48,000 nucleotides of DNA from Methanobacterium sp. UBA279 (lineage in GTDB: Archaea > Methanobacteriota > Methanobacteria > Methanobacteriales > Methanobacteriaceae): the NCBI GenBank assembly GCA_002502855.1, contig DAQK01000008.1, forward strand, positions 1 to 48,000, in the 5' to 3' direction. The notes under the pieces were generated by a model, which was not told the origin of the DNA, ran no database searches, and saw only the letters and a list, made by a program, of their open reading frames with translations. How positions within the stretch are numbered: the first letter of the stretch is position 1; each line of letters begins with the position of its first letter. Position numbers and translations under genes: made by a program. Shown here piece by piece: positions 1-8,547 of the stretch.

Positions 1-31
1 ATTTTCACACTAAATCAGACACCCTTTTTTT
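1..31 (-). mobile_element. Probable terminal end of an insertion sequence that continues outside the window
   Basis: The first bases closely resemble, with a few mismatches and indels, the terminus of the IS4-like remnant at 34.53 kb read on the minus strand. Both contain a TTTCAC stretch, then CAGACACCCT, then an AT-rich run. In the 34.5-kb copy this sequence holds the last codons of the transposase and the outer end. Here it directly abuts the antiporter pseudogene. The transposase itself lies upstream of base 1, so orientation and identity are inferred from this short match alone. Confidence 0.45.
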
Positions 32-949
32 ATAATATCCTTAATAATAGCCATTAAGTCTGCTGAAATATTTATCGATAATTTGGTGGATGTAGGATCA
101 GCTTTAGGAATATCTGAAATTGTGCTTGGTGTTACAGCATCAGCTATAGGATCATTCTCTTTTAGAATTTGGACCTGCAATGACCGCCATATTCACTGGT
201 AATCCTGGAGTGGGTTGGGGAGTTGTTTTAGGTGCTAATATATGGAACATCGCAGGAATACTTGGTATTGCAGCCATATTTGCAGGTACCATGAAAATAA
301 ATTCCAGGGAAATAACTAGAGATGGAATAATGGCACTCCTAATGCCGTAATTTTCATGATCTCTGTTTATTTTACCGGTAAAGTGGATATAATAATTTCT
401 GCGGTAATAATTACCGTATATGCAATTTATCTGTGGATATTGATTAAGGATCAAAAGAATGATTCTTCAGAAAATAAGAATATAGAACGTACCCCTATCA
501 ATCGTAAAAATATTTTGTTGGTAGTATTAGGTATAATGGGACTTATACTGGGATGTCGGTTGTTGGTATACTCTTCACTTGAAATTGCAAGTTTAATGAA
601 TGTTTCAGGAATGATCATTGGATTAATTATACTCGCCCTGGTAACAACAGTCCCCGAACTTATTGTTACAGTTACATCAGCAGTGAAGGGCCTGCACCAG
701 CTGGCATTTGGAACCATACTGGGAAGTAATGTATTTAACATTCTGATCGGGGTAGGTGTACCTGCAGTTTTTACCAACATACATGTAGAAGAAATGGCTA
801 TAACTTTTGACGGCCCGGCACTTATCTTTATAACTATACTGCTGTTGATATTGATGAAAAGAGGTATGAAACTTACCAGGTACGAAGGAATAACTTTGTT
901 ATCAACATATATAATTTACATCGGAACAAGACTACGTTTTATGGTTTAA
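26..949 (+). pseudogene. Calcium/cation antiporter (CaCA/YrbG family), 5'-truncated and frameshifted
   Basis: CaCA-family proteins are membrane exchangers, usually about 320 residues, with two alpha-repeats. Both repeats are recognisable. The first (about 53-170) reads through DNLVDVGSALGISEIVLG. The second (about 600-760) contains LVTTVPELIVTVTSA and GTILGSNVFNIL. The reading frame breaks twice: near 155-167, inside the conserved GTSLPE-like motif, and near 345-352, after which an open stretch runs to the stop at 947-949. No start codon is visible: an in-frame stop at 11-13 precedes the first homologous residues. The beginning coincides with IS-like terminal sequence, so insertion probably removed the start and the frame then decayed. 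Sequencing error could explain the two frameshifts but not the missing start. Confidence 0.75.
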
Positions 950-988
950 GAATCTGGTATATTAATTATTCAACTGTATGGAGAATGA

Positions 989-1039
989 AGAGTTTCTAAA
1001 GCCAATATTGATTGGACTTGAAACTCTATTTATTTTTTT
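989..1039 (+). terminator. Stem-loop plus T-run after the antiporter pseudogene
   Basis: An imperfect inverted repeat has outer arms AGAGTTTC (989-996) and GAAACTCT (1020-1027) and inner arms CCAAT/ATTGG around an ATTG loop. A T-rich tract follows at 1028-1039. This has the form of a factor-independent terminator for the upstream gene. Confidence 0.5.
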
Positions 1040-1185
1040 GAAGAAAAAACTTATAAAAGAGAAAATCCTTATTAAAGTTTAATAATCAGTTAAATTTTAT
1101 TTTTCTAAATTCACTATTATTTCAAACAAAACATTTTTTGGGCTATATCAATTAACAGAGTCAACAACAGATAAAAAAAAAATTA

Positions 1186-1941
1186 ATGAAAAAGGATCAA
1201 GTAATGCAGTTTAAAAAGATACACAGTGCATCTATCGCTGATTTATCCTTAAAAGTGGAAGATTACCTGGTTATTTCCGATCTACACCTAGGCTATGAGC
1301 AGTCCCTCAATGCTGAGGGTATCATGATACCCAGATTCCAGTACCCACTCATAATAGAACGGCTGGAGGAGATACAGGAGAAATCCAGCTGCAGCAACAT
1401 CGTGGTTAACGGTGACCTGAAGCATGAGTTCGGCCAGATAAGCAGGCAGGAATGGAATGAAACCCAGGAGTTCCTGGAGTACCTTAAGGCTAATTTTGAT
1501 GATATCATATTAATTAAGGGGAACCACGATAACTTCACCAGGTTCATAGCCGAAAAAAACAACCTCCAGGTGGAGGAATGTTACCATATCGGTGATTCCC
1601 TGATCATGCACGGGGATAAAATTCCATCCTACCTGGACAAGACAGAGGCAGAAAACCTAATCATAGGCCATGAACACCCCTGCATCGGACTTAGAAACGG
1701 TGAACGGGTGGAGAAGATAAAGTGTTACCTGTCTGGAAAATATAAAGATTGGAACCTGATAGTGATGCCCTCCTTCAACTTCGTAACCGAAGGATCAGAC
1801 ATCCTCCAGGAAAGACCATTATCACCCTTCCTGAAAGCCATTCCCGGGGGAGACCTGGAGATATATGCCGTGGAAGATTTTGAAGTGTTCCATTTTGGTA
1901 GGATAAAGGATATCACGGCTGTTAGAGAGAAATTTTACTAG
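1186..1941 (+). CDS. SbcD-related archaeal metallophosphoesterase
   Basis: This 251-residue protein carries the calcineurin-like phosphoesterase motifs in order: DLHLG (about residues 32-36), GDLKHEF (about 76-82), GNHDN (about 111-115), MHGD (about 142-145) and GHEHP (about 161-165). These residues bind a dinuclear metal centre that cleaves phosphodiester or phosphomonoester bonds. Length and motif layout fit the archaeal SbcD-related family, and it lacks the extra domains of true SbcD/Mre11. It lies 87 bases upstream of, and co-directional with, the Lhr-type helicase gene, suggesting joint transcription and a role in nucleic-acid repair or processing. A second ATG at 1204 has a weak purine-rich sequence upstream and could be the real start. 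The substrate is unknown. Confidence 0.88.
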   Translation: MKKDQVMQFKKIHSASIADLSLKVEDYLVISDLHLGYEQSLNAEGIMIPRFQYPLIIERLEEIQEKSSCSNIVVNGDLKHEFGQISRQEWNETQEFLEYLKANFDDIILIKGNHDNFTRFIAEKNNLQVEECYHIGDSLIMHGDKIPSYLDKTEAENLIIGHEHPCIGLRNGERVEKIKCYLSGKYKDWNLIVMPSFNFVTEGSDILQERPLSPFLKAIPGGDLEIYAVEDFEVFHFGRIKDITAVREKFY

Positions 1942-2028
1942 AGGATTTCGCTTTAAAAAAGAAGTGCTGTTTTATTGATAAAACATAACTAAGATAACTA
2001 TCAAATAAAGGAGATTAAGATAAACAAA

Positions 2029-4608
2029 ATGATTACCATACAGGAAAAAAAGTACGAGGATAAGGATATCCATAAAATATTACACCCCTGGGTGAGGCAG
2101 TGGTTCAACAGCCAGTTTGAAACCTTCACCGAATCCCAGAGAATGGCCCTTATGGACATCCACCAGGGGAGCAACCTCTTAGTTTCATCACCCACAGGAT
2201 CCGGTAAAACATTAACCGCCTTCCTCTCCCTCATAAGCCAGTTAACCTACATGTCAGAGATGGACATGCTCGAGGACAAGGTCTACTGCATCTACATATC
2301 ACCCCTTAAAGCCCTGGACAACGACATAGAGAAAAACCTGGAAGAACCTTTAAAGGGGATAGAGAAAATAGCTGGAAAAGAACTGGGGATCAGGAAGGCA
2401 GTACGCACAGGGGACACCAGCAACTACGAAAGATCCAAGATGCTCAAGAAGCCCCCGCACATCCTCATCACCACCCCTGAAACATTATCCATACTACTCG
2501 TCGCCCCTAAATTCCGGGAGAAACTCCAGGGAGTCAGGTACGTTATAGTGGATGAGATACACTCCCTGGCCGATAACAAGCGGGGAGTGCATATGAGCCT
2601 CACCCTGGAGAGGCTACAGAACATAGCAGGAAACTTCACCAGGATAGGGTTAAGCGCCACAGTCCACCCATTAGAGAAGATGGCAGAGTTCCTGGTGGGC
2701 TACGAAAACGGGAACCCCCGGCCATGTAAGATAGTGGATGTGAACTACCTTAAAAAATTAGACATCAAAGTCCTCTGCCCAGTGGAGGATATAGTCGAGG
2801 CCGATCCTGAGGAAACCAATGATGCCATGTACGACATGCTCTACAGTCTAATAATGGAGCATAAGACCACCCTCATATTCACCAACACGCGCAGTGGGAC
2901 GGAGAGCGTTGTTTTTAACCTCAAAAGGAGGTTCCCGGAGGACTTCAATGAAACGAACATCATGGCCCACCACAGCTCACTCAGCAGGGAGCTACGATTG
3001 GAGACCGAGAACAAGCTCAAAGATGGAGAACTCAAAGTTGTGGTATCCTCCACATCCCTGGAACTGGGAATCGATATCGGATACATCGACCTGGTGATCC
3101 TGGTAAGCAGTCCCAAATCCGTCTCCCGGGCCCTGCAGCGTATCGGCCGTAGCGGCCACCGATTACATGATAAATCCAAGGGCCGGATAATCGTGGTGGA
3201 CAGGGACGACCTTGTAGAATGCTCTCTCATCTTGAAAAACGCCCTCGAAGGTAAGATCGATACCATAAACATCCCCCACAACTGCCTCGACGTCCTGTCC
3301 CAGCACATCTATGGGATGGCCATAGAGAGAAAGTGGGATATCGATGAGGCCTATGAACTAATCAGGAGCAGCTACCCCTACAGGGAGGTTACCCATAACG
3401 ACTTCATAAGTGTACTCAGCTACCTGGCCGGGGATTACACCAGCCTGGAGGAGCGGTACGTCTATGCGAAGATCTGGGTGGATTACGATGAGCACATGTT
3501 CGGTAAACGGGGGAAACTCGCCAGGATGCTCTACTCCACCAATATTGGAACCATCCCCGACAGGACCGCTGCGAGGGTTAAATGCAATGGCCAGGTAGTA
3601 GGTCGTATAGAGGAAGATTTCATGGAGAAACTTCAGAAGGGAGATACCTTCGTACTGGGAGGTAATATCTACAGGTTCAACTACGCCCGGGGGATGACGG
3701 TGAACGTCACACCATCCAGCGGACCACCCACCATACCCTCCTGGTTCTCAGAGCAACTACCCCTCAGCTATGACCTGGCAGTGGATATACAGAACTTCCG
3801 GGACATAATGGATGGTAAGTTCCGGATGGAACGGAGTAAAGAGGAGATCATGGACTTCATACATGAGTATCTCTATGTGGATTACAATGCTGCCAACAGT
3901 ATCTACCATTACTTCCGGGAGCAGTACCTCTACGCACAGGTGCCTGGGTTGAAGAACCTCCTGGTGGAATTCTACACAGGCTTTGGTGGTAGGAAGTTCG
4001 TGGTATTCCACAGCCTCTTCGGCAGACGAGTTAATGATGCCCTCTCCCGGGCAGTGGCCTACGTCATCGCCAGGAAACACCACAGGGATGTGATGATATC
4101 CGTCAGTGACAACGGGTTCTACCTCTCAAGTGATGGTAAGATCGGGGGATTGGAAGCCTTCAAGGAGCTTACACCGGAGAATCTGGAGGAGATACTCACC
4201 CTGGCCATTGATAAAACCGAGACCCTGGCGGGCCGTTTCCGGCACTGCGCCGGCCGATCATTGATGATACTCAGAAGGTATAAAGGACAGGAGAAGAGTG
4301 TGGGACGCCAGCAGGTCAGGGGGAAGATACTCCTTAAATTCGTGAAGGACCTGGACGATAACTTCTCCATCCTCAAGGAAGCCCGCCGGGAGGTGATGGA
4401 GGATTACATGGACGTGAAGAATGCGAAGAAAGTCCTTGAAATGATTCAATCTGGTAAAATGGACCTAAAACAGATAAACACCAAGATACCAACACCATTC
4501 GCCTTCAACCTGGTTGCCCAGGGCTACCTGGACGTGCTGAAATACGAGGATAGAATTGAATTTATAAGGAGGATGCACCAGGCAGTTATAAATGAGATTG
4601 AGGGTTGA
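2029..4608 (+). CDS. lhr: Lhr-type superfamily 2 ATP-dependent helicase
   Basis: This 859-residue helicase has the complete set of SF2 motifs: Walker A SPTGSGKT (residues 54-61), DEIH (from about residue 175), SAT (about 209-211) and motif VI RIGRSGHR (about 371-378). The C-terminal half has the winged-helix and beta-barrel core typical of Lhr. The length matches the short 'Lhr-core' form and not the 1,500-residue bacterial Lhr. Lhr enzymes translocate 3'-5' on single-stranded DNA and unwind DNA or RNA-DNA duplexes, and are linked to DNA repair and replication stress. The gene follows the metallophosphoesterase gene in the same orientation. In bacteria, Lhr-core genes also occur in operons with a metallophosphoesterase, so a shared repair function is plausible, though inferred from gene order only. 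Confidence 0.92.
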   Translation: MITIQEKKYEDKDIHKILHPWVRQWFNSQFETFTESQRMALMDIHQGSNLLVSSPTGSGKTLTAFLSLISQLTYMSEMDMLEDKVYCIYISPLKALDNDIEKNLEEPLKGIEKIAGKELGIRKAVRTGDTSNYERSKMLKKPPHILITTPETLSILLVAPKFREKLQGVRYVIVDEIHSLADNKRGVHMSLTLERLQNIAGNFTRIGLSATVHPLEKMAEFLVGYENGNPRPCKIVDVNYLKKLDIKVLCPVEDIVEADPEETNDAMYDMLYSLIMEHKTTLIFTNTRSGTESVVFNLKRRFPEDFNETNIMAHHSSLSRELRLETENKLKDGELKVVVSSTSLELGIDIGYIDLVILVSSPKSVSRALQRIGRSGHRLHDKSKGRIIVVDRDDLVECSLILKNALEGKIDTINIPHNCLDVLSQHIYGMAIERKWDIDEAYELIRSSYPYREVTHNDFISVLSYLAGDYTSLEERYVYAKIWVDYDEHMFGKRGKLARMLYSTNIGTIPDRTAARVKCNGQVVGRIEEDFMEKLQKGDTFVLGGNIYRFNYARGMTVNVTPSSGPPTIPSWFSEQLPLSYDLAVDIQNFRDIMDGKFRMERSKEEIMDFIHEYLYVDYNAANSIYHYFREQYLYAQVPGLKNLLVEFYTGFGGRKFVVFHSLFGRRVNDALSRAVAYVIARKHHRDVMISVSDNGFYLSSDGKIGGLEAFKELTPENLEEILTLAIDKTETLAGRFRHCAGRSLMILRRYKGQEKSVGRQQVRGKILLKFVKDLDDNFSILKEARREVMEDYMDVKNAKKVLEMIQSGKMDLKQINTKIPTPFAFNLVAQGYLDVLKYEDRIEFIRRMHQAVINEIEG

Positions 4609-4619
4609 TGTAAACTAGA

Positions 4620-4969
4620 TTAAATACATTTAAATCTGATCAAAACAATCCCTAAACTGGAATTAACAGCCCCACAAACCACTGAAATCACGTTAGCCCT
4701 ACCCGATATCACCAGGGCCTGTGGATATTTAATTTTAAATAATAGCTTGATGAGCAGGCTTTCTGTTAAAATCACCAGAACTTCAACCAGCACCAGATCC
4801 GCTGTGATAATAGTTGTAGGTGCAAGTGGCAAGTGGCAGGGTGAAACAGTTAACCAGAATGGTGTAAAAGAGAATCAAAGCTGTCTTCTGTTTTTTTCCT
4901 TAGAAATATCCAGATTACCAGGAATTCCACAAGAATAGTAAACAGCAACGCAAATAGTAAAATATACAT
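4620..4969 (-). pseudogene. Small polytopic membrane protein, disrupted by two frameshifts
   Basis: The reading begins at ATG 4969-4967, preceded by a GGAAGGTT-like ribosome site, and encodes a hydrophobic segment starting MYILLFALLFTILVEFLV. The frame is lost near 4855-4865. It shifts again at a tandem duplication of GCAAGTG (4822-4828 and 4829-4835). Removing one 7-base copy on paper joins the two downstream frames into a continuous hydrophobic protein running to the stop at 4620. The gene lies downstream of the znu operon and the exported-protein pseudogene on the same strand, so it may once have been the last gene of that operon. I do not recognise the family. Confidence 0.55.
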
Positions 4970-5050
4970 TTAATGCAACCTTCCTTGGATTAACATCAAC
5001 AGATGACAAATTCGACCCTCTATAAGGCTAATCTGACCTCCTATACAACA

Positions 5051-5689
5051 CTAATTTAGCCTTCTGTATAATAATACCAGAACGATACCAGTAAGAGCAA
5101 TTAAGGGCAGTGCGAAATACCAGATCATACCAGCACCGGACGGGGATGATGTCTGGTTGTGGAGTGGTGTTCTGGTCCTGGTAATCAGCGTTTTTTACAA
5201 CCCCCACCCTCATAGGTATACAGTATCCTCTTCTTCTTAATCTCCATATGTGTCTGGTTCAGAGAGGTTATCTCTAACTCTATCAACACTTCACTGAGTG
5301 GGTTTGCCACGTTTACAGTACCATAACTCCCCTCAAGTTCCATATCTGAGCGTATAACCTTGGTGCTGCTTGCAAAATAGTCCTGCAACTGGGTTTCATT
5401 TTAACTGTCGCAGCTCGTCCTCATTAAAGTTCGACTTTTCCACCGCATAAACAGAGAAGGTGCAGAACTTATAGAAACTGAAGTGGCTGGAATTTAAGAC
5501 CATAATATCATAGTAAAAGGGGGGGTAACCATAGAGTAAAAACACCTAGTCTGGATAACTGTCTAGGTTGATTATCTGGTAACTGGTTTGTACTTCCTTC
5601 TCATCTGGATCGATAACATCAGCGTATATGGTGGGAAGCACAGAAAGGCAAATTAACATCAGACAAACAGGTAACAAGCTCCTTTTCAT
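5051..5689 (-). pseudogene. Exported, C-terminally membrane-anchored protein, decayed
   Basis: From ATG 5689 the minus strand encodes a signal peptide (MKRSLLPVCLMLICLSVLPT, ending in an AxA-like site) and an extracytoplasmic domain. An in-frame TAG follows a YPD triplet about 47 codons in. A frameshift occurs near 5400, and a second near 5180-5200, before a typical C-terminal anchor (GAGMIWYFALPLIALTGIVL followed by RRLN and a stop at 5051-5053). Signal peptide, soluble domain and anchor are all still readable, so loss of function looks recent. It sits 70 bases downstream of znuB on the same strand, which suggests a former accessory to metal uptake. The family is not recognised and that role is speculation. 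Confidence 0.6.
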
Positions 5690-5759
5690 TGTTCTTAATC
5701 TACTGCGGGTGGTATAAAAAATCTCCTCTTTAATTGATGTTATGAAATAAATCTCTCTT

Positions 5760-6569
5760 TCATTCCTGGATGAAATAGGAAATAAATAGAGCTGCTCCCA
5801 GTACGAGTATTATGGTAGCCCCAGAGGAAAGGTTGAAGATGAAGGCCAATATCAGTCCCAGGGAAGTTAAGATCGCCCCAATAATCGTGGAGCTTATCAT
5901 GAGTTTGCGTATATCGTAGGTGTACTGTTTACAGATAGCCGCTGGTATGGCCAGGAGGGCTATTAACAGGATGATACCCACCACTTTTATGAGAACCACC
6001 ACGCTCAGGGCTATCAGCGCCAATAGCAGCATGTTGATGAGGGTAGAAGGCAATCCCACCACCTTGGAGAATTCCTCATCAAAGGACACTCCCAGGAATT
6101 CCCTCCTGAAGAGGAAGACCACCATTAAAATGATCAGGTCTAAGACCAGCATGATATATAGGTCGGTGTTTGAGACGGTGAGTATGCTCCCGAAGAGGTA
6201 GCTGAAGAGATCCGGGGCGTAGCCAGACTTTAAATTAACGAAGATGATTCCCAGGGCCATTCCTACACTCCACAGTATCCCTATTGCGGTGTCTTCACTT
6301 ATCTTCACCTTCTCCAGGACAGCGCCCATGGAGAGGGCGGCTACTATGCTGAAGGGTATGGCCGCCACCACTGGGTTTACTCCAAGTAAGTAACCCAGTC
6401 CTACTCCTCCAAAGGCAGCGTGGGAGATTGCCCCACTCATGGATACAATTTTCTTAATCACCACGTAGGTTCCCACGGCCCCGCAGGCTACACTGACCAG
6501 AATAGCTGCTATAAAAGCCCGCTGCATGAAACCGTATTGTATAAATTCAAACAAGGTTTTAACACCCAC
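5760..6569 (-). CDS. znuB: Zinc/manganese-type ABC transporter permease
   Basis: This 269-residue integral membrane protein belongs to the ABC-3 permease family (ZnuB/TroC/MntB). It has about eight hydrophobic segments and the family pattern GAISHAAFGGVGLGYLLG (about residues 45-62), followed by KISEDTAIGILW, which is the cytoplasmic coupling region. It would form the transmembrane channel for import of Zn2+ or Mn2+ and be energised by the ATPase encoded upstream. The assigned start is a GTG at 6569 with no strong ribosome site. It is the third gene of a minus-strand operon znuA-znuC-znuB, 133 bases after znuC; that spacer contains a short direct repeat. Metal specificity cannot be read from the permease. 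Confidence 0.88.
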   Translation of the reverse strand: MGVKTLFEFIQYGFMQRAFIAAILVSVACGAVGTYVVIKKIVSMSGAISHAAFGGVGLGYLLGVNPVVAAIPFSIVAALSMGAVLEKVKISEDTAIGILWSVGMALGIIFVNLKSGYAPDLFSYLFGSILTVSNTDLYIMLVLDLIILMVVFLFRREFLGVSFDEEFSKVVGLPSTLINMLLLALIALSVVVLIKVVGIILLIALLAIPAAICKQYTYDIRKLMISSTIIGAILTSLGLILAFIFNLSSGATIILVLGAALFISYFIQE

Positions 6570-6619
6570 TATGATTTATTTTAAGCTCTGATTATCCTTT
6601 TAAATTTCTGTTATCATTA

Positions 6620-6690
6620 AAAGTCTGGTTTATCACTCAAATTTTGTTTTATCCATCAAACAAATAATTTGTTTTACCAATCAAACAAAT
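6620..6690. repeat. About 25-bp direct repeat between znuC and znuB
   Basis: Two near-identical units occupy 6643-6665 and 6668-6690. Each starts TTTGTTTTA and ends ATCAAACAAAT, with two mismatches between them. A more degenerate third unit lies just upstream (about 6620-6642, GTTTATCACTCAAAT). The period is 25 bases. It could be a replication-slippage product or a regulatory or mRNA-processing element between the two operon genes. Confidence 0.6.
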
Positions 6691-6702
6691 AGCTTTTATG
6701 TC

Positions 6703-7449
6703 TCAGTGCTTCCTGAGCACCCTGTGGGGAATCCCGTGGCTGATATGATCTAGGGAACAGTGGTAGATCTTCTCCAATCCCTCCCCCGCTTCTTCAGCCG
6801 GGCCGTGATAGTACAGTTTCTGGTTTAAGCAGGCGATCTTATCCACGTGCATGGAGACTGTTCCCACATCATGACTTACCAGTACCAGGGCCATCCTATC
6901 CTTTAAATGGGAAATGAGCCGGTAAAAGGAATTCTGCATCTCCGGGTCGATGCTGGCCATGGGCTCATCCATGAGGAGTAGTTTCGGCTCCCGGGCCAGT
7001 GCCCGGGCAATGAGCACCCGTTGTATCTGCCCACCGGACAGCCTGCTGATCTGCCTGTCCTTATATCTCTCCATATCCACATCTTTTAACGCCTGTAATG
7101 CTATTTCCCTATCTTCAGACGTATAATTCTTAAACATACCATGATATCTGCCCATCAACACCGTCTCAAAAACATCTATGGGAAAATCCAGATCAAAATG
7201 AGTATATTGTGGGAGATAACCCACTAAATCCAGGGCTTTCTTCGGTTCCCTGCCAAAAACTTTGACTTCACCTTTATCCGGGGTTAAAAGGCCCAGCACT
7301 ATCTTTAAAAGTGTACTTTTCCCACCCCCGTTGGGGCCGATTATGGCCACGAAATCCTTCTCCTCTATGATGAAGTTGATATCCTCCAGGACCTGCTGAT
7401 GATTATAGCTGAAAGATACATCCTTCATCTCCAGGGCGTTTAAAGACAT
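6703..7449 (-). CDS. znuC: Zinc/manganese-type ABC transporter ATPase
   Basis: This 248-residue ATP-binding subunit has Walker A GPNGGGKST (about residues 38-46), a Q-loop YLPQYTHFD, the ABC signature LSGGQIQRV, Walker B LLLMDEP and the switch histidine in LVSHD. It powers metal import through the ZnuB-type permease and belongs to the ZnuC/MntB subfamily, supported by size and by the flanking permease and binding protein. The ATG at 7449 is preceded by a clear ribosome site (GGAGAG, six bases upstream). The stop codon of znuA lies 42 bases upstream, consistent with one transcript. Confidence 0.92.
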   Translation of the reverse strand: MSLNALEMKDVSFSYNHQQVLEDINFIIEEKDFVAIIGPNGGGKSTLLKIVLGLLTPDKGEVKVFGREPKKALDLVGYLPQYTHFDLDFPIDVFETVLMGRYHGMFKNYTSEDREIALQALKDVDMERYKDRQISRLSGGQIQRVLIARALAREPKLLLMDEPMASIDPEMQNSFYRLISHLKDRMALVLVSHDVGTVSMHVDKIACLNQKLYYHGPAEEAGEGLEKIYHCSLDHISHGIPHRVLRKH

Positions 7450-7491
7450 GATCTCTCCTTTTTACTTTTTATCAATAATTTAGAAATTTTA

Positions 7492-8415
7492 TCATGATTT
7501 GGAAAAGGCTATCCCTACGTTTTTCATGTTCTCCAGGTAATTTTCATCCAATGGATTGACAAAAAGAACCTGGGCACCGATCTGGGATGCTATGGTCTCC
7601 ATGAATTTAGGGTCGTACTGGGGCTCCACATAGACCACGGTAATGTTGTTTTCCTGGGCTATGTCCACCATCATAGCTATCCGTTGTGGTAAGGGTTCCT
7701 CGTCGTTTATCATAACCCCGATCATAGTCAGGTTGTAGTCCTTGGCATAGTAGGCAAAGGCAGGGTGGTAGATCAGTATGGGTTTGGTTTTATTTTCTAA
7801 GAGTTCTGTGGTGTTCCTATCAAGTTCATCCAGTTTCGCCAAGTATTCGTCCCTGTTTTTCTGGTAATATTCCTTATTTTCAGGATCCACCTCAACCAGG
7901 CCTTCATAGATATTGTTCACCATTATCTTGGCATTCCGTGGGCTGGTCCAGACGTGGGCGTCCATTATTCCATGTTCATGGGATTCTTCTGTTTCACCTC
8001 CCTCAGAACTGGGTATCAACTCTATCCCCTCTGAGGAATTAACAACCAACATGTTGGGATTGGATGATCTAAGCTTGTCCATGTAGTTATTTTCAAATTC
8101 CAACTGGGATCCTATCATTACGTACATCCGGGCGCTGGACACCTTGCTGAGCTGGGAGGGTAAGGGTTCATAGGTGTGCACATCAGCAGTGGAAGGCACC
8201 ATAAGAGTTACATCAACCTTGTCTCCGCCTACCGCCTTTACAAATTCCACTTCTGGGGCAATGCTTACAATCACACCTATCTTATCCCCTGTATTTATCG
8301 GATTTACTCCATTCTCAGTATTAATTCTATCTACCGCCAGATAACCTAAAACTATGCCGGTGATAATTATAACTATGATTACCAAGGCCAATCTATTTTT
8401 CTTGATCCTTGTCAT
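7492..8415 (-). CDS. znuA: Zinc/manganese-binding protein of the ABC transporter (cluster A-I), membrane-anchored
   Basis: This 307-residue protein starts with a basic stretch and one hydrophobic segment (about residues 8-27) that probably anchors it outside the membrane, since no lipobox cysteine is seen. The mature part is a metal-binding protein of the ZnuA/TroA family. Histidines suited to metal binding occur in ADVHTYEPLPSQ (about residues 74-85), HVWTSPRN and IYHPAFAYYAKDY, with a late acidic ligand near YVEPQYD. A short His/Glu loop (ESHEHGIMDAH) resembles the His-rich loops of zinc-specific members, which favours Zn2+ over Mn2+. It is the first gene of the znuACB operon. A palindrome just upstream of the start may be the operator. 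Confidence 0.9.
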   Translation of the reverse strand: MTRIKKNRLALVIIVIIITGIVLGYLAVDRINTENGVNPINTGDKIGVIVSIAPEVEFVKAVGGDKVDVTLMVPSTADVHTYEPLPSQLSKVSSARMYVMIGSQLEFENNYMDKLRSSNPNMLVVNSSEGIELIPSSEGGETEESHEHGIMDAHVWTSPRNAKIMVNNIYEGLVEVDPENKEYYQKNRDEYLAKLDELDRNTTELLENKTKPILIYHPAFAYYAKDYNLTMIGVMINDEEPLPQRIAMMVDIAQENNITVVYVEPQYDPKFMETIASQIGAQVLFVNPLDENYLENMKNVGIAFSKS

Positions 8416-8420
8416 ATTCC

Positions 8421-8443
8421 AATATTATGATTTTATTAATATT
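8421..8443 (-). promoter_or_regulatory. Possible operator upstream of znuA
   Basis: An inverted repeat AATATTA-(9 bases)-TAATATT begins five bases before the znuA start codon. A second AT-rich, partly symmetric stretch (AATCTTAATAATATT) lies just beyond at about 8451-8466. The position suits a repressor site overlapping the initiation region. The surrounding DNA is very AT-rich, so chance symmetry is a real possibility. Confidence 0.35.
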
Positions 8444-8547
8444 TAAAAATAATCTTAATAATATTTAGCATAATTTTGGTAGAAATTTAATAAATATTAA
8501 ATGTAAATAAATTAACAAACAAACTTGTAAAAAAAAATAACCAATCC

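Noticed and set aside
4747..4938. A 63-codon plus-strand frame downstream of lhr
   Set aside because: It is antisense to the decayed membrane-protein gene, whose hydrophobic pattern and ribosome site are better supported.
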